From CALFXN01 sp937957815 (lineage in GTDB: Bacteria > Synergistota > Synergistia > Synergistales > Aminobacteriaceae): a stretch of 64,000 nt of DNA. Positions 34,220 through 44,096 of this stretch are shown here, piece by piece (positions within the stretch are counted from its first letter, which is position 1; each line of letters opens with the position of its first letter). The notes below the pieces were generated by a model that saw only the letters and a program-made list of their open reading frames with translations, was not told the origin of the DNA and did no database searches. The position numbers and the translations under genes were made by a program. The DNA lies in contig DAIQNX010000007.1 in the NCBI GenBank assembly GCA_036788195.1, positions 1 to 64,000 of the forward strand. Reading direction: 5' to 3'.

Positions 34220-36358
34220 TCACACTCCCTCTTCCGGCGCCGGCATCGTGAACGAGAAGGTCGCCCCCCCGTCGACGATTCCGTCCGCCCATATCCGTCC
34301 GCCGTGCCGCCGGACGATCCGCTGGACCGTCACGAGCCCGATTCCCGACCCGGGGAACTCGTCCGCGCGGTGCAACCGCTGAAACGGACCGAACAGCTTG
34401 TTCGCGTACTCCATGTCGAATCCCGCGCCGTCGTCCTTCACGAAGCACTCCCACATGTCGTCGTTCCTCGCCGCGCCGAATTCGATCCGCGCGGACGGCT
34501 TTTTCCCCGTGAACTTCCACGCGTTGCGCAGGAGGTTATCCATGACGATCCGCGCGAGCCCCCGGTCCGCCATCACGGGGACGCTCTCCGGGACAACCGT
34601 TTCGACGCGGCGGTCCGACTCCGCCTCCCGAAGCTCCTTCAGGATCGCCCGCGCGAGTTCCGCGAGATCGACGCGCTCGGGGTGCAGCTCGGATCGCGAG
34701 ATCCGGGACAGCATCAGCAGGTCGTCGATCAGGCCGCCCATCCGGTCCGCCGCCGCGCAGATCCGGCCGACATACCCCCGGCACCGTTCGTCGAGCGCGT
34801 CGCCACAATCCTCGGAAAGCGCCTGTCCGAACCCCGTCATGGCGCGGAGCGGCGCGCGTAGGTCGTGGGAAACGGAATAGGTGAACGCCTCCATCTCCGC
34901 CGTCGCCGTTTCGAGCTCCCTGGTCCGCTCGCGGACGCGCGACTCGAGATCGGCGTTCATCGTCCGGATGGTCTCCTCGGCGCGCTTGCGTTCGGTGACA
35001 TCGCGGATGATGGCCTGGAAGAAAGTCCTGCCGTCGACGACGATGGATCGCGCGCTGATCTCCACGGGGAAGACGGTTCCGTCCCTTTTCCGGTGAAGCG
35101 CTTCGCTGCGGTAGGCTCCTTCGCGACCGATCCTGCGGATCCTTTGCCGGAACTCCTCGAGATCTTCGGGGGCGACGAGGTCGGTCGTCCGGAGCCGGAG
35201 GATCTCGTCCCCCGAATAGCCGTACGCCTCGGACGCGCGTTCGTTCGCCTCGACGATCCGTTCGTCGCCGTCGACGAGAAGGATGATGTCGTTGGCATAC
35301 CGCACGAGGTATTCGAAATGACGGAGCAGCGCGTCGCGCTCGCGCCGCGCCTCGGCTTCGGCGCGGTAGCGTTCCTTCTGCACGCGCTGCACGAAGAAAC
35401 CGGACACGACGAGGACGAGTGCCATGGAACCGAAAACGAGTGAAAAGATCAGCGCCGACTGCGTCCGGAAGCCTTCGAAAGCCTCCTCCTCGCTGATCTT
35501 TGCGATCAGGAACCACGACATCGACGGGATGGGTTCGATCACGGCAAACACCGGAACGCCGTTGTAATCCCGCCCGCGCGTGAAGCCCGTGTATCCGCGC
35601 ATCGCCGCGACCGCCGGGACATCGGCCGTTTCGTCTCCGATGCGCACGCGGAGCGTCATTGCCGTGTTCCTGCGTTGGCGGAGTTCGTTGAGGGCCAGCA
35701 CGAACTCTCCGTCTCTGCGGACGATCAGCGATTCGGCCGTTCGGCTCGGAACCGGCCAGGTCCGGATCATCGGGTAGAGGAACTCATCGGGGGAAATTTC
35801 GAGGTAGACCGCCCCGATCGCGCGAGCGGAGGCGCTGCCGCGCCGGAACAGCGGCGTCGCTACGCCGCACGCGGCGCCGTGCCCGGGCGCCGTGTGGAGA
35901 TCGACGAAAAACGGCGTCCGGAGCTCCATGGCCCGGAGCGCCGCCGAGTGGACCTCCGGGCAGACGGGCTTCGGATCGCCGGAGAGGTTCAGGATACGTT
36001 CACCATCAGCGTCGAGCAGAATGACATCGGAATACCCGTAATAGAGCCGAAAACGTCTCAGGATTCCACGGACGCTGTCGGCGTCGGCTGAGGGATCTTT
36101 CGAAAGCAGCCGTTCGACCTCGCGGACGAGAAAGGGGCTTTCCATGACGATCCCGCCGTCGCCGAGCCGCTCGCGCCGCCAGAGTCCGATCTGATCGACC
36201 TTGAGGCGCGCGACCGTCAGGAGTTCGTTCCGGACGTCCGCGAGCACTCTCCCCTCGCGGACGTGATGGAAGACGAGCCCTCCCGCGAGAATGAGTCCCT
36301 CGACGAGAAGGACGACGAAAACGAAGGAAAACGGAAAAATCCGTTCCGTCTTCGCCAT
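34220..36358 (-). CDS. Sensor histidine kinase with periplasmic Cache-like and PAS domains
   Basis: The 712-residue kinase has a membrane segment (about 8-28), a periplasmic double-Cache-like region (about 35-325), a second membrane segment (about 330-350) and a PAS domain (YANDIILLVDGDERIVEAN). A HisKA domain follows with the phospho-acceptor His in SYSVSHDLRAPLRAM, then an ATPase domain (DNLLRNAWKFT, GSGIGLVTVQRIV). It should phosphorylate the regulator encoded seven bases downstream. ATG at 36358 has GTGAGG closely upstream; a TTG at 36388 is possible. The gene lies 39 bases after the HD-GYP gene in what looks like one operon. Confidence 0.92.
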   Translation of the reverse strand: MAKTERIFPFSFVFVVLLVEGLILAGGLVFHHVREGRVLADVRNELLTVARLKVDQIGLWRRERLGDGGIVMESPFLVREVERLLSKDPSADADSVRGILRRFRLYYGYSDVILLDADGERILNLSGDPKPVCPEVHSAALRAMELRTPFFVDLHTAPGHGAACGVATPLFRRGSASARAIGAVYLEISPDEFLYPMIRTWPVPSRTAESLIVRRDGEFVLALNELRQRRNTAMTLRVRIGDETADVPAVAAMRGYTGFTRGRDYNGVPVFAVIEPIPSMSWFLIAKISEEEAFEGFRTQSALIFSLVFGSMALVLVVSGFFVQRVQKERYRAEAEARRERDALLRHFEYLVRYANDIILLVDGDERIVEANERASEAYGYSGDEILRLRTTDLVAPEDLEEFRQRIRRIGREGAYRSEALHRKRDGTVFPVEISARSIVVDGRTFFQAIIRDVTERKRAEETIRTMNADLESRVRERTRELETATAEMEAFTYSVSHDLRAPLRAMTGFGQALSEDCGDALDERCRGYVGRICAAADRMGGLIDDLLMLSRISRSELHPERVDLAELARAILKELREAESDRRVETVVPESVPVMADRGLARIVMDNLLRNAWKFTGKKPSARIEFGAARNDDMWECFVKDDGAGFDMEYANKLFGPFQRLHRADEFPGSGIGLVTVQRIVRRHGGRIWADGIVDGGATFSFTMPAPEEGV

Positions 36359-36397
36359 AGCCTCACGTCCGGCGCAGTCCGTCCTCAAAACGCGCCG

Positions 36398-38260
36398 TCA
36401 TCGCTCCACCGCCGGCGGAAAATCGAACCGGCCTTCCCGAAACAACGCGACGCACGCGTCGGCGACGCAGGCGTCGTAGAGAACGCCGCGTCTCGCCCCG
36501 ATCTCCGCGAGCGCGGCGTCGAGGCCGAGCGCGCTCCTGTACGGACGATCGGAGGTCATGGCCTCAACGACGTCCGCCACGGCCAGTATCCGGGCCTCTT
36601 CGCAGATCGCGTCGCCGGTCAGCCCGTCGGGGTACCCCGAGCCGTCCATTCGCTCGTGGTGTTCCCTGACGATCCGGGCAAGCAGCGGCGGGAAACCGAC
36701 CTCGCCGATGATCCGGCCCCCCTCGGAGGCATGCCGCCGGACGAGATCCATCTCCTGCGGCGTCAGGGCGCCGGGCTTCCCGAGGATGTCCGGAGGAATC
36801 GAGATCATGCCGATGTCGTGAAGCATCGCGGCCGCCCGGACGAGATCGGTCCGCTCGGGATCGTAACCGAGTTCCCGCGCGACGGCCTCGGCGAGCAGGG
36901 CCGCCCTCCTGTCGTGCCCGGTTTCCGGACACTCCAGGCGATCCAGGATCTTCGTCGTGAGCGCGATGGCGTCGTCCATGAGCTTTCGGACGCGGCTCTT
37001 CTGCATGTCGGACTCCGAGAGAAGATCTTCGATAATCCGGGTGCGTCGCTCGAGATCCTCATTCGCCCGCCGGAGCTTCTCCTCCGCCTCGTGAAAGTCC
37101 GTGACGTCGTGGGCGATCGAAAAGATCATCGTCGCGCCCTCCATTTCGACCGGGCCCGCGAAGACCTCCATCCACCGGGATGAGCCGTCCCTGAGGCGAT
37201 GCGGCATGAGATACCTCCGCGGCCCCTGCGACGCTTCCAGAAGCCGTTGCCGTAACTCCTCCTCGACGGGCTCGGCGCTCAGGTCGCGTGTCCGGAGCTT
37301 CAGGAACTTCTCCCTCGGGTAACCGTAGAACTTCGTCGTCGCAGCGTTGCAATCGACGTATCGGCCGGTCTTCGGATCGACGATGTACATGACGGCGTGG
37401 GATTTGTGGAAGATGCTGCTGTATCGCCGCTCGCTCTCGCGCAGCGCGGTCTCCGTCTCGCTCTGCGCCGTGATGTCCCGCCCGACGAGTATGATCCCGG
37501 TCGGATCGCCGCCGGATGCCTCGTAGAGGTTCCGGACGGTCCATCGCATGTGGCGGCTCTTGCCGGATTTCGTTCGGATCGTCGAGATGAAATCTTCCGA
37601 CGTTCCCTCCCCGCCGCCCAGGATCCTGAGACGCGACTCGACGGACGCCCGGTAGACCGGATCGGGATACAGCCACTCCCTGAATCCGGCCCCCTCCATG
37701 ACGACTTCGCCTCGCGTGTATCCGCTGATGATCTCCGCCGCCCTGTTCCAGATGACGGGTTCGCGGTTTTCGTTGAGGACCTCGAACCAGATGTTCGCGT
37801 GATCGATGACGCTTTCGAGGTACTGCTTCAGGCTTTCCTGTTCCTGTTCCGCGAGGATATGCTTCGTCACGTCGCTCAGGATCGTCGCGAAGTATCCGAG
37901 CGCGGGCGAAAAGACGGAGATATCGAGGTGCTTGCCGAGTTTCGGATAGTACGCGACGAAGCGCGTCGAATCCCGTTCGAGCGCGGCTCTCGCGTAGATC
38001 GACAGATACGGGACGGGCGATCCGAAAAGCCCGCCTCCCCTTTTTCCGACGATTTCCTCGCGCGAGAGTCCGACGATGCGTTCGTAGGCGCGGTTGACGT
38101 CGAGAAACTCGTAGTCCGCGGCCCTTCCGTTCTCCATGATGACCCTGTGGAGCGCAAGGCCTTCCGCCATATTCGTGAACAGGGATCCGGCGAGATCGTG
38201 GATCCGGGCCGGGGATGGCTTCATATCGCTTTCCGCGCGACTTTCGATTTTCCTCTCCAT
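36398..38260 (-). CDS. Multi-PAS HD-GYP cyclic-di-GMP phosphodiesterase
   Basis: The 620-residue soluble protein has three PAS-type sensor domains (about 25-130, 140-265 and 275-390), a coiled linker (about 395-430) and an HD-GYP domain (about 435-610). Active-site motifs are MLHDIGM and REHHERMDGSGYP. The usual Lys of HDIGK is Met here, which may alter activity. GGAGG nine bases upstream supports ATG 38260; GTG 38281 is an alternative abutting the upstream stop. It follows the DUF342 gene and precedes the kinase/regulator pair. Confidence 0.9.
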   Translation of the reverse strand: MERKIESRAESDMKPSPARIHDLAGSLFTNMAEGLALHRVIMENGRAADYEFLDVNRAYERIVGLSREEIVGKRGGGLFGSPVPYLSIYARAALERDSTRFVAYYPKLGKHLDISVFSPALGYFATILSDVTKHILAEQEQESLKQYLESVIDHANIWFEVLNENREPVIWNRAAEIISGYTRGEVVMEGAGFREWLYPDPVYRASVESRLRILGGGEGTSEDFISTIRTKSGKSRHMRWTVRNLYEASGGDPTGIILVGRDITAQSETETALRESERRYSSIFHKSHAVMYIVDPKTGRYVDCNAATTKFYGYPREKFLKLRTRDLSAEPVEEELRQRLLEASQGPRRYLMPHRLRDGSSRWMEVFAGPVEMEGATMIFSIAHDVTDFHEAEEKLRRANEDLERRTRIIEDLLSESDMQKSRVRKLMDDAIALTTKILDRLECPETGHDRRAALLAEAVARELGYDPERTDLVRAAAMLHDIGMISIPPDILGKPGALTPQEMDLVRRHASEGGRIIGEVGFPPLLARIVREHHERMDGSGYPDGLTGDAICEEARILAVADVVEAMTSDRPYRSALGLDAALAEIGARRGVLYDACVADACVALFREGRFDFPPAVER

Positions 38261-38281
38261 GGTCTCAATCCTCCGCGACAC

Positions 38282-39811
38282 TCATTTGAAGGCTTCGCGA
38301 ACGATGGCGTTTCCGTCCGTGTCCAGTGTGAAAGAGGAGAACGTTTCCACTTTCCTGATGATCATCGTCTGGTCGAAAATCCGGATCGTCACGTTCGGGT
38401 AGATCTTCTCCCGGATACGGACCTTCGGCAGCACGACGCCGTCCGCGAACGGCCGCCGCCGCACGAGCTCCTCCTCGGCCGCCTGAAGCTCCGAGAGCGT
38501 CTTCACGAGTTTCGTGTGGTGCTGCGCGAGAGCGAGAACCGTCTTCCGGTCGTCGACGGACATCAGATCCTGCTGGAATCCATGAGTCTTCGTCTTCATC
38601 GACGCGAGGGCGAGTTCCACGCGCCCTTTCAGTTCTTCCGACTCTTTCTTCCTGGCAACGATATCCCTGAGCCACTCCTGAACGAACGGATCGGAACCGG
38701 CCTGGAGCTGCGTCACCGGCTCGAGGACCGATCCCGCGCCGAACAGCTCGATGAGGTTCCTCGCCATGACCTGCCCTCCGACGACACCGCGCTGGTTCTT
38801 CCCGAGCACGAAGACTGTATCCCGCGACTTGAGCGTCGCGAAAAGCGAATACCCCTGGACGTTGATATTCCCCGCCGCAATCACCGTTCCATACTCCACG
38901 AAACCGACCGTGGCCCCCTTGTCCGCCCGGATTACCGACTGGTCGCCGATCACGCCGCCCCTGACGAGGCAGACGCCTCCGCAGAAGACCTTTGCGTTGA
39001 GGACGCTCCTCGCGATCTCGACGTTTCCCGTCGCCTTGATCCGGAAGCCTTGCTGGAGACTTCCGCTGACGACGACCGCGCCGGGAAAGTCGATATCTCC
39101 CGTGTGCATCCCGACGTCTCCCTTTATATTCAGGACGGAGACGACGTCCAGAATTCTTCCGTCGAACGAAGGCTGTCCGTCGATTCGCGAAAGGACGCGC
39201 AGCGCGTCTCCTTCGGGGACGGCCTCGACGTTCGGACCGCAGGCGATCCCGAGATCCTTCGCGGGCGCAGCCGGAACCGGGGCGCCGAAGACATCCGTGC
39301 CGTCGCTCCCCGGAACCGGCAACGTGACGATCGCGATGGAATCGCCTTTCGCGACGACGGGGTTGCTCCACATATTCTTCCAGTCGATCGCCTGTTCCGT
39401 ATTCGTATCATAGGAACGCGTCCGCTCCATTCGACACAGGAAGTCGATCGAGGAGGGCGTCGGTGACGTCGGCGGCGTTCCGCGCAGGACGACCGCCTTT
39501 TCGTCGACGATCGTTTCGCCGCTGTTGCAGCGTTCGACGAGCGACGTCGCAAGAGAGCGATCGACTTCGAGACGTTCCTGCTCGAGCGCGAGAAGAACTT
39601 CGGCCAGATCGACGGAGGCTCCTCCCGAGACTGGAGGGTAGAGCTCCAGCCATGCCGTCATCCGGTCCCGGTCGACGCGGATCTTGTAGCTGCCGTCGCG
39701 CGGCACGGGATCCGGAGGTTCCTGAATCGTCACTCCTGAGAGAAGGCGTTCGACGTCTTTCACGAGTTTCTGCAGGTTCGCGAGTTTCAGATCTTCGGTC
39801 GTCGGTTTCAT
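38282..39811 (-). CDS. FapA/DUF342 family protein
   Basis: The 509-residue protein matches DUF342 (FapA) proteins. It has an N-terminal region, then a right-handed beta-helix built of polymer-like repeats (DVGMHTGDIDFPGAVVVSGS, GFRIKATGNVEIARSVLNAK, GGVIGDQSVIRADKGATVGF), then a coiled-coil (about 380-445). FapA has been described as affecting flagellar assembly or polar surface structures in some bacteria; the biochemistry is unclear. No strong binding site marks the start: ATG 39811 is chosen, and TTG 39874 is possible. A minus-strand TATAAC (39898-39893) may be its -10 box. It heads the signalling operon down to 33778. Confidence 0.85.
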   Translation of the reverse strand: MKPTTEDLKLANLQKLVKDVERLLSGVTIQEPPDPVPRDGSYKIRVDRDRMTAWLELYPPVSGGASVDLAEVLLALEQERLEVDRSLATSLVERCNSGETIVDEKAVVLRGTPPTSPTPSSIDFLCRMERTRSYDTNTEQAIDWKNMWSNPVVAKGDSIAIVTLPVPGSDGTDVFGAPVPAAPAKDLGIACGPNVEAVPEGDALRVLSRIDGQPSFDGRILDVVSVLNIKGDVGMHTGDIDFPGAVVVSGSLQQGFRIKATGNVEIARSVLNAKVFCGGVCLVRGGVIGDQSVIRADKGATVGFVEYGTVIAAGNINVQGYSLFATLKSRDTVFVLGKNQRGVVGGQVMARNLIELFGAGSVLEPVTQLQAGSDPFVQEWLRDIVARKKESEELKGRVELALASMKTKTHGFQQDLMSVDDRKTVLALAQHHTKLVKTLSELQAAEEELVRRRPFADGVVLPKVRIREKIYPNVTIRIFDQTMIIRKVETFSSFTLDTDGNAIVREAFK

Positions 39812-39986
39812 CCCCTTTTTCGGAGGATCCGGCTGCGGTGACACGCGAAAAAACGCGAAAGACTCTACACGCAAATGGGATTTTACTGTATTGTTATACC
39901 ATACTCGAACGTAGAAAACATATTACCGTGGTCCACAGGCGCACTTCCGAACGATGCTCCGCCCGGGAAACGAGGTGAGTGACGGG

Positions 39987-42041
39987 ATGGCGCGCGAACC
40001 GCAGTGTCGCATCGGACTGTTCCGCTTCAGTCGATTCGGGAACGCCGCGATCGGATCGGGAATTGTTCTTGCGCTCTCGCTCGTCGCGCTTCATATCGCC
40101 GGGGAAACGTATCGCGAACGCCTGCTCGCGGAAGAACGAACCCGCGTCTCAGCGGAACTCACGCCGTACGGAATCGCCCTCGGCGTCCTCCTCGACCGCC
40201 AATTCGCCGCCATCGACGGGCTCGACTCGCTCATACGCTCGCATGCGGGAGGAGACATCGAAAATCTCCGGGATCACTTCCTCCGGTACGCCGAGAACTT
40301 CTACCCTCGCAGGAAGGGTCTTCGCGCACTTCAGATCTTTCCGCGTTCGGGAAGGGTTTTCGTCTATCCCGAGGCCGGGAACGAGGCGTCGCTGAAACGG
40401 ACGCTCGATGACCTCGTCAACGATGAACGCCCCGCCGTCCGCGAGGACGTCCGGCGCGCGATCGAAACGAAAAGTTCGACGGTGAGTGGTCCGTACGAAC
40501 TGCGTCAGGGTGGACTCGGGCTCGTCACGCGACGCGCCGTCTTCACGGGCGATACGCTCTGGGGAATCACCGTCATCGTCACGGACATCCCGTCCCTGCT
40601 TCGCGAGGCGGGTCTCGAACCCTCTCCCGACGGCATCGAGACCGCCATACGGAACGATCGCGGATTCGTCTTCCACGGACGAACGGAGGTCTTCGATTCC
40701 CTTCCCGCATCCTGCGACATTCCTCTCGCCTCGGGACACTGGCGGCTCGCCGCGATACCGGCCGAAGGCTGGGAACGTTCCGTCTCGGGCTCGATGCGTC
40801 TTTTCAGGATCATGGGGACGATGCTTGCGCTTCTCCTCTCGTTCCTCGCGTTTCTGTCGGTCTACCGGGGAGAGACGCTCAGAGAGCTCGTCAAGGCGCA
40901 GAACATCGAGCTCGACGACTCTCGACACCGCTACCGCCAGCTCTTCGACGCGAATCCGGACGCGCTGTTCGTCGTGACGCCCACGGGGGAGATCCTCGAC
41001 GCGAACCGGTCCGCATGCAACTCCTACGGATATTCGCCCGAGGAATTCCGCTCCCTCGGGATCGAAACGCTCTCCCCCGACGACCGCAACAGGGAGATCC
41101 GGAAACGACTCGTCGTCGCGTCCCTCTCCGGAACGCCGTTCGAGTGGCGTCACCGGCGCAGGGACGGGAGCGAATTCTCCGTCGAGATCCATTCCGCGGC
41201 GATCACGCTCCAGAAGAGATCGTGCCTGCTCGAAACGGTCCGTGACATCACCGAACGCAAGGAGGAGACGATGCGACGGGAGATGGAACTCGAACGCCGC
41301 GTCCTGGAGCGCACCGCGAAACTCGAAGCCGCCAACGCGGAACTCGAGAGCTTCTCGTACTCTGTCTCGCACGATCTCCGGGCTCCCCTCCGGGCGATCA
41401 ACGGATACACGGGAATCCTCCTCGAGGATCACGCGCCGCATCTCGACGACGAGGGGCGGCGCGTCTGTTCCATCATCCTCGAGAATACGACCCGGATGAG
41501 CGCCCTGATCGACGGCCTTCTGACCCTGTCGCGCTTCGGGCGGATGGCGATGTCCCTTGTCCCCATCGATACGGAGGCCATGGTGCGTTCGGTCATCGGA
41601 GACATCGCGGCCGGGGGCGGGGAAGGACGCATCGACTTCCGCGTCGGTCCGCTCCCCGACGCAATCGGGGACGCCACGCTGCTGCGGCAGGTCTGGACCA
41701 ATCTGATCTCGAACGCGGTCAAATTCTCGTCGAAACGGGATCACCCGCGCATCGAGATCGAAGGGAACGACGACGGCGCGGAGTTGACATTCACGGTCCG
41801 GGACAACGGCGCCGGGTTCGACATGCAGTATGCGGACCGGCTGTTCGGCGTCTTCAGACGGCTTCACAGCCCAGAGGATTTCGACGGCACGGGGGTCGGC
41901 CTCGCGATCGTCCGGCGCATCGTCGAACGCCATGGAGGCGGCATCCGCGCGGAAGGCCGGGTGGACGCGGGAGCGTCGTTCGTCTTCACGCTCCCGCATC
42001 TCCGGGAAGAGATGGGAAACCAAGACGGGGGGAAAGGTTGA
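39987..42041 (+). CDS. CHASE-PAS sensor histidine kinase
   Basis: The 684-residue kinase has a first membrane segment (about 22-40), a periplasmic CHASE domain (about 50-240), a second membrane segment (about 265-285) and a PAS domain (LFDANPDALFVVTPTGEILDAN). Next come a coiled segment, HisKA (SYSVSHDLRAPLRAINGY) and an ATPase domain (WTNLISNAVKFSS, GTGVGLAIVRRIV). GAGGTGA eight bases upstream supports ATG 39987. The response-regulator/HD-GYP gene begins three bases after its stop, so the pair forms a two-component route to cyclic-di-GMP breakdown. Its catalytic half closely resembles the kinase at 34220-36358. Confidence 0.92.
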   Translation: MAREPQCRIGLFRFSRFGNAAIGSGIVLALSLVALHIAGETYRERLLAEERTRVSAELTPYGIALGVLLDRQFAAIDGLDSLIRSHAGGDIENLRDHFLRYAENFYPRRKGLRALQIFPRSGRVFVYPEAGNEASLKRTLDDLVNDERPAVREDVRRAIETKSSTVSGPYELRQGGLGLVTRRAVFTGDTLWGITVIVTDIPSLLREAGLEPSPDGIETAIRNDRGFVFHGRTEVFDSLPASCDIPLASGHWRLAAIPAEGWERSVSGSMRLFRIMGTMLALLLSFLAFLSVYRGETLRELVKAQNIELDDSRHRYRQLFDANPDALFVVTPTGEILDANRSACNSYGYSPEEFRSLGIETLSPDDRNREIRKRLVVASLSGTPFEWRHRRRDGSEFSVEIHSAAITLQKRSCLLETVRDITERKEETMRREMELERRVLERTAKLEAANAELESFSYSVSHDLRAPLRAINGYTGILLEDHAPHLDDEGRRVCSIILENTTRMSALIDGLLTLSRFGRMAMSLVPIDTEAMVRSVIGDIAAGGGEGRIDFRVGPLPDAIGDATLLRQVWTNLISNAVKFSSKRDHPRIEIEGNDDGAELTFTVRDNGAGFDMQYADRLFGVFRRLHSPEDFDGTGVGLAIVRRIVERHGGGIRAEGRVDAGASFVFTLPHLREEMGNQDGGKG

Positions 42042-42044
42042 TCC

Positions 42045-43100
42045 GTGGACACTCCACTGCGAATCCTGATGGTCGAAGACATGCCCGCCGACGCGGAGCT
42101 CGCGCGGCGCGAAATCTCGCGGGACATTCCCGAATGCGCGTTCCGGAGGGTCGAGACGAAGGAAGACCTCCTGCGGGAACTCGAGGAGTTCCGTCCGGAC
42201 GTCGTCGTCTCGGACTATTCGATGCCGCGCTTCGACGGGATGACCGCGCTGCGCCTGAGCATCGGGCGCGATCCGACCATTCCGGTGATCATCCTGACGG
42301 GATCGATGAACGAGGACACCGCGGTCGCGTGCATGAAGGCAGGAGCGACCGATTACGTCATCAAGGAACACACCAAGCGTCTGGGCCCGGCAATCCTCGG
42401 CGCGATCGAGAAGCGGAGGCTCTGGGTGGATGCGGCCCGCAGGGAGCGCGAGCGCGAAGATCTGTTCGCACGCCTTCGCGCGTCGCTCGACGGAACCGTC
42501 CACATCATCTCGACGATCGTCGAAAAGCGGGACCCCTACACGGCCGGACATCAGCGGCGAGTCGCGCTCCTTGCGGCGAGGATCGCCGGGGAAATGGGAC
42601 TCCCGGACGACCGCGTCGAAGGGGTCCGGATCGCCGGAGTCCTGCACGACATCGGAAAGGTCGCGATTCCGTCGGAAATTCTGAGCAAGCCGTCGAGCCT
42701 GACGCGCAACGAGTTCACGCTCATCCGGCAGCACCCGTTCGAAGGGTACGAAATCCTGAAGGACACCGACTTCCCGTGGCCGCTCGCGCGAATGGTCCTC
42801 GAACATCACGAACGCATCAACGGTTCGGGATATCCGGACGGCAGACGGGGGGAGGATCTTCTGCCCGAGTCGAAGATCCTGATGGTCGCCGACGTCGTCG
42901 AGGCCATGGCGAGTCACCGCCCGTACCGGCCGGCGCTCGGCGTCGACGCGGCGCTCGATTTCGTCGCGGGAAGCAGCGGAACGCTCTTCGACCCACAGGT
43001 CGTCGACGTGTGCATCTCGCTTTTCCGCGAACGGGGCTTCATGTGGGACGGCGCTCCGTCCGCTTTCGGCGCTGTCCGGATAAACGAAAATACCCCCTGA
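42045..43100 (+). CDS. Response regulator with HD-GYP phosphodiesterase output
   Basis: The 351-residue protein has an N-terminal receiver (LMVEDMPADAE, phospho-acceptor Asp in VVSDYSMPRFDG, Lys in GATDYVIKEHTK) and an HD-GYP domain (about 150-340) with GVLHDIGKVAIP and LEHHERINGSGYPDG. It would break down cyclic di-GMP when phosphorylated by the kinase encoded three bases upstream. It starts with GTG and has an A/G-rich binding site (GGGGGGAAAGG) shared with the end of the kinase gene. Confidence 0.93.
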   Translation: MDTPLRILMVEDMPADAELARREISRDIPECAFRRVETKEDLLRELEEFRPDVVVSDYSMPRFDGMTALRLSIGRDPTIPVIILTGSMNEDTAVACMKAGATDYVIKEHTKRLGPAILGAIEKRRLWVDAARREREREDLFARLRASLDGTVHIISTIVEKRDPYTAGHQRRVALLAARIAGEMGLPDDRVEGVRIAGVLHDIGKVAIPSEILSKPSSLTRNEFTLIRQHPFEGYEILKDTDFPWPLARMVLEHHERINGSGYPDGRRGEDLLPESKILMVADVVEAMASHRPYRPALGVDAALDFVAGSSGTLFDPQVVDVCISLFRERGFMWDGAPSAFGAVRINENTP

Positions 43101-43124
43101 GGACCGGACGGAGGATGGCTTTCG

Positions 43125-44096
43125 TCAGCCCCGGATGTCCGCCACCGAGGGATACCCGAACCCGCCGCGGGCGGAACGGACCGCGTCTGCGACCGCCTCC
43201 TCGACCGCGCGCGACGCGAGCGCGCCGAGCGCGTTCAGGTCGGCATCGAGATCGCCGACCGACAGGGCGAATATCGTGTCTCCGTCGACCATCGTATGCG
43301 ACGGCCTCATGGATCGTGCGTATCCGTCGTGCGACATCGACGCGAGCTTTCCGGCCTGCGCCTTCGTCATATGCGCGTTCGTCGCGACGACGCCGATCGT
43401 CGTATTTCCGGAAAAGACGTCCCGCTTCTCCCCGAGCGCCGCGATGACCGCGTCCTCTGTTCCGAGGAAGCGTCTCTCGTCGCGATCCCACGCTCCCGCG
43501 AGAATCCGTCCCGTCCCCGGTTCGATGACATCGCCGAGACAGTTCACGGCGATCAGGGCGCCGACGACGACCGCCCCGGCCCGCCATGCGCACGCTCCAA
43601 CGCCGCCGCGCATCGCGAACTCCGCTCCGTGGAACTTGCCGACGGTCGCGCCCATGCCGGCCCCGACGGAACCGCACGAGGGAACGTACGCAGGATCGAT
43701 CGCGTTTTCCGCGGCCCTGAGTCCCATTTCGCGCCCCGGTCTTCGGGACCAGTCGCCGCAAAACAGGTCGAAAAGAACGGCCGAACAGACGATCGGCACC
43801 TTCGTGACGCCGACATCGAAACCGACACCGCGCCGTTCGAGAAACTCCATCACCCCCGAGGCGGCGTCGAGGCCGAACGCGCTTCCGCCCGACAGCACGA
43901 TCGCGTGAATTCGCTCGACCAGGTTCCGCGGGTCGAGAAGATCCGTTTCGCGCGTCCCTGGCGCGCCGCCCCGGACATCGACCCCCGCTACGGCACCGCC
44001 CTCGCAGAGCACGACCGTACATCCGGTCCCTGCCGTCTCGTCATGCGCGTGTCCAACGCTCAATCCCGGAATATCGAAAAACGACATCGATTCCAT
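43125..44096 (-). CDS. P1 family (DmpA/BapA type) aminopeptidase
   Basis: This Ntn-type hydrolase cleaves itself to become active and removes N-terminal, sometimes beta- or D-, amino acids. The 323-residue precursor shows SGGSAFGLDAASGVMEFLE, GSVGAGMGATVGK and the predicted self-cleavage site near Asn231-Thr232-Thr233 in GNTTIGVVATNA, with a Thr as likely nucleophile. No signal peptide is seen, so it is cytoplasmic. GGAGGGAG precedes ATG 44096. It is convergent with the HD-GYP gene. Beta-peptide activity would fit the beta-amino-acid operon proposed at 15-23 kb, but this is a guess. Confidence 0.9.
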   Translation of the reverse strand: MESMSFFDIPGLSVGHAHDETAGTGCTVVLCEGGAVAGVDVRGGAPGTRETDLLDPRNLVERIHAIVLSGGSAFGLDAASGVMEFLERRGVGFDVGVTKVPIVCSAVLFDLFCGDWSRRPGREMGLRAAENAIDPAYVPSCGSVGAGMGATVGKFHGAEFAMRGGVGACAWRAGAVVVGALIAVNCLGDVIEPGTGRILAGAWDRDERRFLGTEDAVIAALGEKRDVFSGNTTIGVVATNAHMTKAQAGKLASMSHDGYARSMRPSHTMVDGDTIFALSVGDLDADLNALGALASRAVEEAVADAVRSARGGFGYPSVADIRG

